From: VRUE01 sp963764365
GTDB taxonomy: Bacteria > Actinomycetota > Thermoleophilia > Solirubrobacterales > 70-9
Assembly (NCBI GenBank): GCA_963764365.1
Contig: CAVXSI010000016.1
Coordinates: forward strand, 1-38,739
Reading direction: 5' to 3'
Length of the DNA stretch: 38,739 nt
Shown here: piece after piece, positions 15,372 to 22,765 of the stretch
How positions within the stretch are numbered: the first letter of the stretch is position 1
Layout: every line of letters starts with the position of its first letter
Made by a program: the position numbers and the translations under genes
Notes under the pieces: model-generated
What the model was told of the DNA's origin: nothing
The model's database searches: none
Seen by the model: the letters and a program-made list of their open reading frames with translations, nothing else

Positions 15372-15698
15372 TCAGTGACGGCGGAGCTGATCGAGCTGAC
15401 GTTGTAGTGCGGGCGACAGTTTCTTCTGTCGTTCAAGCACTTCGCGGTGCTCGCGCATAGCGACAGACAGATCTTGAAGAGCCTTGCGCGGGTCGGCGCC
15501 TGACCCGAAGACTCCGGATAGAGGGTCGTAGACCGAGAATGCTGCGCCGCCTTCGCCTGGGTGACGGGTCCACTTCAGCGGCGGTCGCTGTGGCGTCTGG
15601 TAATCGACAGGCGACACTTCATCCCCCAGACGAAAGCTGGGGAGAAATCCGCTACTGACAACGGGCACTGGGGTGATATCGATGGCGACCCTAGACAT
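15372..15698 (-). CDS. HicB-like small protein (putative antitoxin)
   Basis: A 108-residue protein. After an N-terminal region of about 45 residues, it has FSVYDPLSGVFGSGADPRKALQDLSVAMREHREVLE, matching the HicB/UPF0150 pattern in which a strand-turn (D..L.GVFG.G) leads into an A..DL helix. The protein ends in a charged helix without a recognisable ribbon-helix-helix. ATG at 15698 has a GAGGA ribosome site and overlaps the DUF3467 gene by eight bases. It probably pairs with the 98-residue protein downstream. The function is inferred from fold pattern and layout only. Confidence 0.55.
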   Translation of the reverse strand: MSRVAIDITPVPVVSSGFLPSFRLGDEVSPVDYQTPQRPPLKWTRHPGEGGAAFSVYDPLSGVFGSGADPRKALQDLSVAMREHREVLERQKKLSPALQRQLDQLRRH

Positions 15699-16062
15699 CC
15701 TCTTCCTCGTTGTCCTCGCCTGGACGTTTGACGGGCCCTAGCTTCTGCTCATACTGGCCGAGGTTGTCGTTCAAGGCCCGAAGCAGATCCAAGACAATGG
15801 TCGGCGGGATTCGGACTCGTGCAACGACCTGGACCGCCAGGGCGTCGGGACCGCTCGCGTACGGCTGATTGACACAGAAATCAATGGCGAAGTCGTGCGG
15901 CGTATGCCAGACACTGACGACGTTTGCATAGCTCCCAGCAATCTTGTCGGGGGGCACGCTGAGCTGCACGTTCGGGGACTCCTCGGGCATCCGCCTAGCG
16001 ACATTAACCAATCGCTGGGACGTTTGGGGGAATGCATGCTGACTTGGGCAGGGGTTGCTCAC
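15691..16062 (-). CDS. DUF3467 family protein
   Basis: A 123-residue protein. The segment from about residue 34 (VPPDKIAGSYANVVSVWHTPHDFAIDF) to RVRIPPTIVLDLLRALNDNLGQYE is the DUF3467 signature: a short beta-rich fold with ANxxxxxHTxxEFxxDF and VARVxxPP. No biochemical role is established for the family as far as I know. The GTG at 16062 overlaps the stop of the nucleotidyltransferase gene (GTGA). The C-terminus is acidic (GEDNEEEDV). It sits between an XRE/MNT pair and a HicB-like pair, an arrangement I do not recognise. Confidence 0.75.
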   Translation of the reverse strand: MSNPCPSQHAFPQTSQRLVNVARRMPEESPNVQLSVPPDKIAGSYANVVSVWHTPHDFAIDFCVNQPYASGPDALAVQVVARVRIPPTIVLDLLRALNDNLGQYEQKLGPVKRPGEDNEEEDV

Positions 16063-16559
16063 GTCTCCGGACTCGTCTCAGCGTCGGTCAGCGCGGCGAC
16101 GTCGGCGCGGTCGACTGGTCGGCCACGGGCGAGCTTCATCCGGATCAGGTCGTCGCGACCGGCAACCGGGATGCGCAGATCGTCGAGCGCGATCACGAGG
16201 GCGCGCTCCCGCAGCTCGTCGTACGGTGCGGCGCCGGGCGCGTCGTGGAGGATGTCGATGTCGCCGTGCGGGGTGGCGAGCTGCCAGATCGTCGCCCGCG
16301 GCAGCATCGCGGCTTCGATCTCGAGGTTCTCGTGTCCGGGGTTGAGCACCCGCGCGTCCAGCGCCCGCAGGGCGTCGGCCAGGCGCTCGAGGTTCTGCGG
16401 GTCGGGCTGTGGGATCACGTCGACGTCGTCGGTCATGCGGGTGTTGCCATGCGTCTGCGCGGCCATCCCCCCGACCAGAACGAAGTCGACTCGGTGGTGG
16501 GCGAGCTCCTCGAGGATTCGCTGCGCGTCCAGCGGCTCCGGCTTGCGCTCATCCGGCAT
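16059..16559 (-). CDS. MNT-type nucleotidyltransferase (toxin-antitoxin-like)
   Basis: A 166-residue protein with the minimal nucleotidyltransferase motif: VDFVLVGGMAAQTHGNTRMTDDVDV supplies the GG loop and the paired catalytic acids, and GDIDIL the third acid. The C-terminal part (RDDLIRMKLARGRPVDRADVAAL) matches AbiEii/DUF6036-like proteins. These transfer nucleotides to RNA or to protein partners in toxin-antitoxin modules. ATG at 16559 is preferred because GGAAGG precedes it; an in-frame ATG at 16577 exists. It overlaps the XRE gene upstream and the DUF3467 gene downstream. Confidence 0.8.
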   Translation of the reverse strand: MPDERKPEPLDAQRILEELAHHRVDFVLVGGMAAQTHGNTRMTDDVDVIPQPDPQNLERLADALRALDARVLNPGHENLEIEAAMLPRATIWQLATPHGDIDILHDAPGAAPYDELRERALVIALDDLRIPVAGRDDLIRMKLARGRPVDRADVAALTDAETSPET

Positions 16560-16878
16560 TCGCTCGCCTTCCCGCATCGGTCAGGCGCCCGGCCAGCCGG
16601 TTCCACGAGATCGCCAGCCGCAGCCGTTCCTCTGGGCTGCGCTGGAGAGCCGCACGCAGGTGCAAGGGATCGTGGCTTCTCGTCAGGGGCTCGTGCTCCA
16701 ACGTCAGCTGCTCGCCCATCGCGGCAAGCAGTCGCTCGACGGTCTCAACGCTGGGCGAGACCTCGCCCCGCTCGATGCGGCTGATCGCGGCCTGGTCGGT
16801 GGCCGCTCGCAGCGCCAAGGTCTGCTGGCTGAGCCCATGGCGCCGGCGCCTGTGCTTGATCAGCTCCCCAGAGGTCAC
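16549..16878 (-). CDS. XRE family regulator / antitoxin paired with nucleotidyltransferase
   Basis: A 109-residue protein with a Cro/C1 helix-turn-helix at residues 5-60 (LIKHRRRRHGLSQQTLALRAATDQAAISRIERGEVSPSVETVERLLAAMG) and a C-terminal ERLRLAISWNRLAGRL segment often seen in XRE partners of nucleotidyltransferases. It is likely the autorepressor and antitoxin-like partner of the next gene. The GTG at 16878 lies seven bases after a -10 box, so the transcript is probably leaderless. A dyad within the promoter is a likely operator. It is the first gene of the five-gene island. Confidence 0.82.
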   Translation of the reverse strand: MTSGELIKHRRRRHGLSQQTLALRAATDQAAISRIERGEVSPSVETVERLLAAMGEQLTLEHEPLTRSHDPLHLRAALQRSPEERLRLAISWNRLAGRLTDAGRRANAG

Positions 16879-16885
16879 TCGATCA

Positions 16886-16914
16886 ATTATGCTCTATCAG
16901 GCATAGATACGCAA
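16886..16914 (-). promoter_or_regulatory. Promoter and operator of the XRE/MNT island
   Basis: On the minus strand TTGCGT (16914-16909) and CATAAT (16891-16886) are separated by 17 bp, close to the sigma-70 consensus. The GTG start lies seven bases after the -10 box. The inverted repeat TATGC-N8-GCATA (16888-16905) sits between the two boxes and overlaps the -10, as expected for repression by the encoded XRE protein. Confidence 0.65.
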
Positions 16915-16954
16915 CCAAATCGGGTGAAGATCCAGGAATCCGTGCGATCTGCGG

Positions 16955-17302
16955 TCAACGCACGTGTTCGGGGGCGAAGCGGTAGCCGATGCCGAAGTGG
17001 GTGTGGACGTAGCGCCAGTCGGGGGCCGCCCGCTCGAGCTTGCCGCGGACCTTGCGGACGAGGACGTCGACCGAGCGGTTGCGGCGCTGCATCTCGCCGC
17101 CCCACATCAGGCGGTAGATCTCGGGGCGCTGGACGACCGTGTCGAGGCGCTTGGAGAGCAGGAAGAAGAGCTCGAACTCGCGCACCGTGAAGCCGACCCG
17201 GCGCTCGTCGACCAGGACCTGCAGCTCGGCAGGCCGGACCTCGAGGTTCGCGATCCGGTAGGACGCCTGCGACGACTCCGGAGCCGGCGGTTCGACCGGC
17301 AT
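16955..17302 (-). CDS. Orphan OmpR/PhoB-type winged-helix protein
   Basis: A 115-residue protein consisting almost only of a Trans_reg_C winged helix: IANLEVRPAELQVLVDERRVGFTVREFELFFLLSKR, then RSVDVLVRKVRGKLERAAPDWRYVHTHFGIGYRF. There is no receiver domain and no histidine kinase nearby. The ATG at 17302 is the last start before the domain; longer frames run into the divergent lysC region. It may be a constitutive DNA-binding protein or one controlled by a protein partner. Its target is unknown; the shared region with lysC makes lysC a candidate. Confidence 0.8.
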   Translation of the reverse strand: MPVEPPAPESSQASYRIANLEVRPAELQVLVDERRVGFTVREFELFFLLSKRLDTVVQRPEIYRLMWGGEMQRRNRSVDVLVRKVRGKLERAAPDWRYVHTHFGIGYRFAPEHVR

Positions 17303-17426
17303 GGCGGCCAGAATTCCCGAATGCGCGGCCACTGCGGTAAATGGCTTGTTTCGATCTTGAGAAGATTTGGATAACGATCGCGCGGGCGCGGCGGGGGGCG
17401 TTGCCCGACTATCCTCGGACGCTCGC
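17303..17426. promoter_or_regulatory. Divergent region, winged-helix regulator / lysC
   Basis: 124 bp without coding potential, more AT-rich in the middle. A possible plus-strand promoter is TTGTTT (17347-17352) with GATAAC about 18 bp further on. A short dyad ATCTT-GAG-AAGAT (17354-17366) lies between these boxes and could bind a regulator. No attenuator or riboswitch-like structure for lysine was recognised. Confidence 0.35.
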
Positions 17427-18722
17427 ATGGAGAACGGGAATTCCGACATCGTCGTGATGAAGTTCGGCGGCACCTCGGTCGCCGGCGCCGATGAGATCAA
17501 GCGCGCCGCGGGGCGGATCGTCGCCGCCCGCGAGGCAGGAAGCCGCGTCGTCGCCGTGCTCTCGGCCCGCGGCAAGACGACCGATGAGCTGGTCGCCCAG
17601 GCGATGGAGATCTCCGCCCGGCCGGTGGCGCGGGAGATGGACATGCTGCTCTCGACCGGCGAGCGGATCTCCTGCGCGCTCTGCGCGATGGCGATTCACG
17701 ACATGGGTCACGAGGCGATCTCGCTGACCGGCTCGCAGGCGGGGATCGTCACCGACTCCTTCCACACCAGGGCGAAGATCGTCGACGTCCGCGCCGACCG
17801 CATCCGCGAGACGCTGGAGGGGGACCGGATCGTCCTCGTCGCCGGCTTCCAGGGCGTCTCGACCGACAGCCACGACGTGACCACGCTCGGTCGCGGCGGC
17901 TCCGACACCACCGCGGTCGCGCTCGCGGCGGCGCTCGGCGCCGGCGTCTGCGAGATCTACACCGACGTCGCCGGGATCTTCAGCGCCGACCCGCGGATCG
18001 TCCCCGACGCCCGCAAGCTGTCCTACGCCTCCTACGAGGAGATGCTCGAGATGTCGGCCTCCGGCGCCAGGGTGCTGCAGCTGCGCTCGGTCGAGTACGC
18101 GCGCAACAACGGCGTCCGCATCCACTGCCGCAGCAGCTTCGAGGACGGCCCCGGTACCCTCGTGGTCAGCGAAGCCGAGAGCGAGAAGGAGACCGTGGAG
18201 CAGCCTTTCGTAACCGCAGTGACCCACTCCGACGGCGAGGCGCGGGTGACCCTGACCGGGGTCAGCGACGAGCCCGGCAATGCCGGGCGGATCTTCACCG
18301 CGCTGGCCGACGCCGGGATCAACGTCGACGTGATCATCCAGAACGAGCCGGTGGGAGACGACGCGCTCGCCGACCTCTCGTTCACCGTCGACCGCTCCGA
18401 CCTGGCCGCCGCGACCGACACCGTCTCCGCGCTCGCCGTCAGCCAGGGCGTGCGCAGCGACGAGCGGATCGGCAAGGTCTCGATCGTCGGCGCCGGCATG
18501 CGCTCGCACCCGGGCGTCGCCGCCAAGGTCTTCGCCGTGCTCGGCGGCGAGGGGATCAACATCGAGATGATCTCCACCTCGCCGATCAAGATCTCATGCG
18601 TCATCTCCGCCGACCGCGTGCCGGACGCGGTGCGGGCGCTGCACGAGGCGTTCGAGCTGGGCGCCGACGCGGTCCGCCGCGAGGACCCGATGGGGTCCGG
18701 GCAGCGCCCGACGGTCGCATGA
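17427..18722 (+). CDS. lysC: Aspartate kinase
   Basis: A 431-residue enzyme phosphorylating aspartate, the first step to lysine, threonine, methionine and diaminopimelate. It has the kinase motif VMKFGGTSVAGADEI (about 9-24), the catalytic region FQGVSTDSHDVTTLGRGGSDTTAVALAAAL, and two C-terminal ACT domains (VTLTGVSDEPGNAGRIFTALADAGINVDVI; VSIVGAGMRSHPGVAAKVF), so it is probably feedback-inhibited. ATG at 17427 is chosen for its fit to the family N-terminus. A lysine-sensitive beta subunit may be made from an internal start, as in other actinobacteria, but no decisive site was seen. It overlaps asd by ATGA. Confidence 0.96.
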   Translation: MENGNSDIVVMKFGGTSVAGADEIKRAAGRIVAAREAGSRVVAVLSARGKTTDELVAQAMEISARPVAREMDMLLSTGERISCALCAMAIHDMGHEAISLTGSQAGIVTDSFHTRAKIVDVRADRIRETLEGDRIVLVAGFQGVSTDSHDVTTLGRGGSDTTAVALAAALGAGVCEIYTDVAGIFSADPRIVPDARKLSYASYEEMLEMSASGARVLQLRSVEYARNNGVRIHCRSSFEDGPGTLVVSEAESEKETVEQPFVTAVTHSDGEARVTLTGVSDEPGNAGRIFTALADAGINVDVIIQNEPVGDDALADLSFTVDRSDLAAATDTVSALAVSQGVRSDERIGKVSIVGAGMRSHPGVAAKVFAVLGGEGINIEMISTSPIKISCVISADRVPDAVRALHEAFELGADAVRREDPMGSGQRPTVA

Positions 18723-19729
18723 GGGTCGGCGTCCTCGGCGCGACCGGGCTGGTCGGGACGACGATCCTGGAGCTGCTCGCCGCGCGCGAATTTCCCGCCT
18801 CCGAGGTCGTTCCCTTCGCCTCCGAGCGCTCGGCCGGCAAGACGATCGAGTGGGGCGATCGGGAGCTCGAGGTGCGCGGCCTCAGCGAGGAGTCGATCGA
18901 GGGGCTCGACGTCGTCCTCTCCTCGGCCGGCGGCGCGGTCAGCGCCGAGTGGACGCCGAAGCTGGTCGCCGCCGGCGCCGTGGTCGTCGACAACACCAGC
19001 TACTGGCGGATGCACGACGACGTGCCGCTGGTCGTCGCCGAGGTCAACCCCGAGGCGCTCGCCGGCCACCGCGGCATCGTCGCCAACCCGAACTGCTCGA
19101 CGATGCAGATGGTCGTCGCGCTGAAGCCGCTGTACGACGCCGCCGGGATCGAGCGCCTCGTGGTCTCCACCTACCAGGCGGTCTCCGGCACCGGCAAGGC
19201 GGCGATCGACGAGCTGCTGGCGCAGTCGCGGGCGGTGCTCGACCAGCACGATCCCGTCGCCGCGGCCTACCCGCACCGGATCGCCTTCAACGCCCTGCCG
19301 CAGGCGGGCAGCTTCCCCGCGGGCGACGACCACACCGACGAGGAGCGCAAGCTGATCGACGAGACCCGCAAGATCCTCGGCGATCCCGCGATCCGGGTCA
19401 GCGCGACCTGCGTCCGGGTGCCGGTCGTCACCGGCCACTCGGAGGCGGTCAACGTCGAGACGCGCGAGCCGCTGGAGTCGGAGCGGGCGCGGGAGCTGCT
19501 CGCCGCGGCGCCCGGCGTGACCGTGGTCGACGATCCGGCCGCGGCCCGCTATCCGATGGCGATCGAGGCCGAGGGTCGCGACGACGTCTTCGTCGGCCGC
19601 ATCCGCCGCGACCCCGGCAACGAGCGCGCCCTCGACCTCTGGATCGTCTCCGACAACCTGCGCAAGGGCGCCGCCACCAACACCGTTCAGCTGGCCGAGC
19701 TGCTGGTCGAGCGCGGCCTGCTCGGCTGA
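18719..19729 (+). CDS. asd: Aspartate-semialdehyde dehydrogenase
   Basis: A 336-residue NADP-dependent enzyme reducing aspartyl phosphate to aspartate semialdehyde, the step after aspartate kinase. The Rossmann motif VGVLGATGLVGTTILELL is at residues 3-20, the catalytic Cys is C126 in NPNCSTMQM, and the substrate-binding region includes RVPVVTGHSEAVN with the catalytic His. The ATG overlaps the lysC stop (ATGA), so the two are translated together. Length and motifs are normal. Confidence 0.96.
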   Translation: MRVGVLGATGLVGTTILELLAAREFPASEVVPFASERSAGKTIEWGDRELEVRGLSEESIEGLDVVLSSAGGAVSAEWTPKLVAAGAVVVDNTSYWRMHDDVPLVVAEVNPEALAGHRGIVANPNCSTMQMVVALKPLYDAAGIERLVVSTYQAVSGTGKAAIDELLAQSRAVLDQHDPVAAAYPHRIAFNALPQAGSFPAGDDHTDEERKLIDETRKILGDPAIRVSATCVRVPVVTGHSEAVNVETREPLESERARELLAAAPGVTVVDDPAAARYPMAIEAEGRDDVFVGRIRRDPGNERALDLWIVSDNLRKGAATNTVQLAELLVERGLLG

Positions 19730-19760
19730 GCGCGGCTCGACGGCCGCCCGGTCGAACCCA

Positions 19761-19766
19761 TATAAG
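19761..19766 (+). promoter_or_regulatory. -10 box of the antiporter gene
   Basis: TATAAG lies six bases before the ATG at 19773 in otherwise GC-rich DNA, with no ribosome site between, suggesting a separate leaderless promoter after lysC-asd. Confidence 0.4.
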
Positions 19767-19772
19767 CCACCC

Positions 19773-21005
19773 ATGCACATCGGCTTCGGCGAAGCGGTCC
19801 TGCTGTTCGGCGGCCTGCTGGCCGTGGTCGCGGCGCTGTCGGGGGTGTTCCGGGGGACCGTGCTGTCGGCTTCGGTCTTCTCGGTGGCGCTGGGGATCGG
19901 GCTGGCCGCCACCGGCGTGGTCCACGTCGACGCGACCGACCAGTCGATCGTCGAGCTGATCGAGCTGGCGCTGATCCTCACCCTGTTCTCAGACGGGATG
20001 TTCGTCGAGCGCGAGCTGCTGCTGCGCCACTGGAGCCCCGTGGCGCGGGCGCTGGTGATCGCGATGCCGATCACGATGGCGCTGCTGGCGCTGGCCGCCA
20101 AGGCTCTGTTCCCGAGCCTCTCCTGGCCCGAGGCGTTCCTGCTCGCCGCGGTCCTCTCGCCGACCGACCCGGTCGTCACCTCGGCCGTCGTCACTTCGCG
20201 CCTGGTGCCGAGCTCGGTGCGGCACACGCTCAACCTCGAGTCCGGGCTCAACGACGGCCTGGCGCTGCCGTTCGTGCTCTTCTTCCTCGTCCTCGCCGGC
20301 CCCGGCGGCGACCCCGGCGGCGAGGCGGCGAAGCTGGTCGGCGAGGCGCTGGTCGGCGGCGTCGTCGGCTTCGTTCTCGGCTTCCTCGGCGGCCGGCTGC
20401 ACCCCCGCCTTCCCGGCGGTGGCCTGACGGCCCGCTACGAGGGGATCTACTCGGTCGGTTTCGCCCTCGTCGCCTTCGGCCTCTCGGAAGTGACGATCGG
20501 CAACGGGCTGATCGCCGCTTTCGTCTGCGGGATCGCGATGGGCGCCGCCGAGCGCGAAGTCCCCGAGGGCTTCGTCGAATTCGCCGAGAACACCAGCGCG
20601 ATCTTCCAGGTGCTGACCTTCTTCGTGTTCGGCGCGCTGATCGTCGTCACCGGCTTCGACCACAGCATCCCGCCGCTGGTCGTCTTCGTCGCCTTCGCCC
20701 TGCTGGTCGCCCGGCCGGTCGCGGTCCAGCTCTCCTTCGTCCGCACCGGCATCCCCCGGGCGCAGAAGGCGTTCATGGCCTGGTTCGGGCCCAAGGGCGT
20801 CGCCTCGATGCTGTTCGCCCTCTTCGTGCTCAAGTCACAGGTCGGCGAGGGCGAGCTGATCTTCGACGTCGCCGCGATCGCGATCCTCTCCTCGATCGTC
20901 GCCCACGGCCTCACCGACACCGTCGGCGCGCGCTGGATGGCGCGCCGGGTCGGGCTCGACCGGGAAGACGACGGCGGCCACCTCGGGCCGGCCGGGCTCG
21001 ACTGA
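19773..21005 (+). CDS. CPA1 family Na+/H+ antiporter
   Basis: A 410-residue protein with about twelve membrane segments. The ion-binding helices carry LSPTDPVVTSAVV and NLESGLNDGLALPFVLFF, the Asp-containing (ND) motif of NhaP/CPA1 electroneutral antiporters. The later WFGPKGVASMLFALFVL matches the conserved Arg/Lys-Gly helix of the family. It exchanges Na+ or K+ for protons and contributes to pH and salt homeostasis. It lies 43 bp after asd and is convergent with hipA. No C-terminal regulatory domain is present. Confidence 0.92.
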   Translation: MHIGFGEAVLLFGGLLAVVAALSGVFRGTVLSASVFSVALGIGLAATGVVHVDATDQSIVELIELALILTLFSDGMFVERELLLRHWSPVARALVIAMPITMALLALAAKALFPSLSWPEAFLLAAVLSPTDPVVTSAVVTSRLVPSSVRHTLNLESGLNDGLALPFVLFFLVLAGPGGDPGGEAAKLVGEALVGGVVGFVLGFLGGRLHPRLPGGGLTARYEGIYSVGFALVAFGLSEVTIGNGLIAAFVCGIAMGAAEREVPEGFVEFAENTSAIFQVLTFFVFGALIVVTGFDHSIPPLVVFVAFALLVARPVAVQLSFVRTGIPRAQKAFMAWFGPKGVASMLFALFVLKSQVGEGELIFDVAAIAILSSIVAHGLTDTVGARWMARRVGLDREDDGGHLGPAGLD

Positions 21006-21013
21006 ATCGCCGG

Positions 21014-22324
21014 TCAGCGTTGTGCCAGGTCGAGGCGCTGGGCGCGCTCGATTCGGGCGATGCGCTCTTCGTCGATGCCGGCATTCTCGGCCAGCTCTGG
21101 CCAGGCCTTCACGGCCTCGACGACCTCGGCGAGGATCTCCTCGGCCTGTCCCCGTTTCAACGACGCTACGGCCGCAACCTGGCGGAGGTCGTCGACCGTG
21201 AAGCGGTCGCGCTTGCCGTTGATCGACATCTGGTGCTGCGAGGTCTGGCGGCCGGTGGGGTTGTAGGCGTAGACGAGGTCGAAGGCGGGGGAGAGCGACC
21301 AGCGCCCGTCCCGGTCCATCAGGAAGGCGATGTTCTTCACGTGGTCGTCCTGGTTGCGGGCGACGATGTTGAAGACCATGCGACGGAACTGCTGCTCAGC
21401 GACCGCATGGGGCAGGCCGAGTCGGCGGATCGCCTGAAAGGCCTGCTCGTAGGAGTTGGCGCCGGGCCGGTTGTAGTCGAGATGGGCCAATGCCGCCAGC
21501 GACTGCATGTGGAGCTTGTCGCCGTCGTCGGTGCGGTCGAAGCGGCGGGTCATGAAGTGGCGCCGGCCGCCCTCCTCCAGCAGGCGGCACTCGGTCATCT
21601 CGATCCCGGCGCGCTTCGCCAGCTTCGAATGGACCCACTCGATCGTGCCGTAGCCCCTCGAGGCGCCCAGGTCCCGGGTGCGGTCTTCGACGCCGTCGAA
21701 CTTGAGGATCCAGTGCTCGAACCCCGGCTCGACGTCGAGCTGGCCGGAGCGCACCTCGTTGGTCTCGGGGTTCAGCGCGATCACCGCCTTCGGCCGGGCG
21801 CCGCCGGCCGAGGTGCCGACCCGGAGGATCTCCCGCAACGCTTCGCGCCTACCCGGCCGGCGCAGCGAGACCGCCAGGTCGGCGCGCTCGGCCAACACCT
21901 CGGCCGCGAGCTCGACCAGGGCCTCGATGTCGATGGGATGGTCCGTTGCCGCTCGTGGTCCCTGCGCCGGTTTGAACTCGAGCGCCCCCATCCCACGCCT
22001 GCCGACGTAGCAGAGGCGCTCGACGGCGTCGAAGCTGTCCGGGGAGCGGCCGAGGGTTGCGAGCCAGGCATCGATCAGGGCGTTTCCATAGCGATCGGGC
22101 AGGGAGTCGGCGAGCATTCCCGGCAGCCCGGCGAAGCTCTCCTGGGACAGGCTGGGGAAGCGATGGAATCGCCGCCCACCGAGGGGCATCTCGATCGGCG
22201 CCGGCCCGATGCCGCTGGAGGCGAACTCGGGGTCGTACTCGAAGCTCGCCACCCGCTCGCCGTCGGGCAGGGAGACGGCGCCGATCCGCGTGCCCCAGAG
22301 GTACACGTTGGCGACGGTGCTCAA
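21014..22324 (-). CDS. hipA: HipA family serine/threonine kinase toxin
   Basis: A 436-residue kinase. The N-terminal couple_hipA domain has LPGMLADSLPDRYGNALID (67-85). The kinase part has VGTSAGGARPKAVI (169-182, P-loop and Lys), the catalytic loop NQDDHVKN (324-331) and the metal-binding SPAFDLV (345-351). All key residues are present, so it should be active. E. coli HipA phosphorylates glutamyl-tRNA synthetase and induces persistence; the target here is unknown. The TTG at 22324 overlaps the hipB stop (TTGA). Confidence 0.93.
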   Translation of the reverse strand: MSTVANVYLWGTRIGAVSLPDGERVASFEYDPEFASSGIGPAPIEMPLGGRRFHRFPSLSQESFAGLPGMLADSLPDRYGNALIDAWLATLGRSPDSFDAVERLCYVGRRGMGALEFKPAQGPRAATDHPIDIEALVELAAEVLAERADLAVSLRRPGRREALREILRVGTSAGGARPKAVIALNPETNEVRSGQLDVEPGFEHWILKFDGVEDRTRDLGASRGYGTIEWVHSKLAKRAGIEMTECRLLEEGGRRHFMTRRFDRTDDGDKLHMQSLAALAHLDYNRPGANSYEQAFQAIRRLGLPHAVAEQQFRRMVFNIVARNQDDHVKNIAFLMDRDGRWSLSPAFDLVYAYNPTGRQTSQHQMSINGKRDRFTVDDLRQVAAVASLKRGQAEEILAEVVEAVKAWPELAENAGIDEERIARIERAQRLDLAQR

Positions 22325-22692
22325 CCGCTATCTCCGCTTTCGTCACCCCAGCGCCAGGAGCCCGGTTGCGGTTTGGGCGAGGCCGGCTTCCGGGCCGAAC
22401 GGGCGCGTTGTCTTCGCCGTCCCTGCCTCCGGGCTTCTTCGAGCGGGCTCGGGCCGGGCGGGGGAAGCAGCCGCCGCAGGCCGTCCAGCTCACCGAGCGG
22501 CCGAAGGATGCGAATCAGGCTTTTCAGCGAAGCCGACCGACCCTCCTCGAGCCGCTGCACGGTCATTCGGCCGACCCCCGCCTCCTCTGCCAGTTGCTGT
22601 TGGCTCAGGTTTCGCTCGAGCCTCGCGGCGCGGACGCGCTCGCCGAGTTCGGCCAGCACCGCCTGGTCGGTGCCTGATTCTTGCGTTGGCAT
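22321..22692 (-). CDS. hipB: HipB-like XRE antitoxin
   Basis: A 123-residue protein with a Cro/C1 helix-turn-helix at about 13-70 (VLAELGERVRAARLERNLSQQQLAEEAGVGRMTVQRLEEG) and a long basic tail of about 50 residues rich in Arg, Pro and Lys. That tail is longer than in classical HipB and may contact DNA or HipA. It precedes and overlaps hipA, the usual antitoxin-first order. It should repress the operon through the TAACGC repeats upstream. Confidence 0.88.
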   Translation of the reverse strand: MPTQESGTDQAVLAELGERVRAARLERNLSQQQLAEEAGVGRMTVQRLEEGRSASLKSLIRILRPLGELDGLRRLLPPPGPSPLEEARRQGRRRQRARSARKPASPKPQPGSWRWGDESGDSG

Positions 22693-22738
22693 AACGCACC
22701 AAATGTAGCGCGTTATCGCTGATCCGGGGGCTTAACGC
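22691..22738. promoter_or_regulatory. Candidate hipBA operator repeats
   Basis: ATAACGC (22691-22697) and GCGTTAT (22710-22716) form an inverted repeat with a 12-bp centre overlapping the hipB start. A further TTAACGC (22732-22738) gives a third copy of the half-site. TACATT on the minus strand (22707-22702), nine bases before the ATG, is a possible -10 box inside the dyad. This fits autorepression by HipB. Confidence 0.55.
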
Positions 22739-22765
22739 TCTAATTGAGGTACAAAAAGCGCATTA

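Noticed and set aside
16059..16577. Upstream ATG at 16577 as start of the nucleotidyltransferase
   Set aside because: It lacks a ribosome site and would overlap the XRE gene by 29 bp; the ATG at 16559 has GGAAGG upstream and a shorter overlap.
22330..22460. Inverted repeat AGCCCGG/CCGGGCT in the hipB tail
   Set aside because: Only seven bases over a distance of about 95 bp in very GC-rich sequence; expected by chance.
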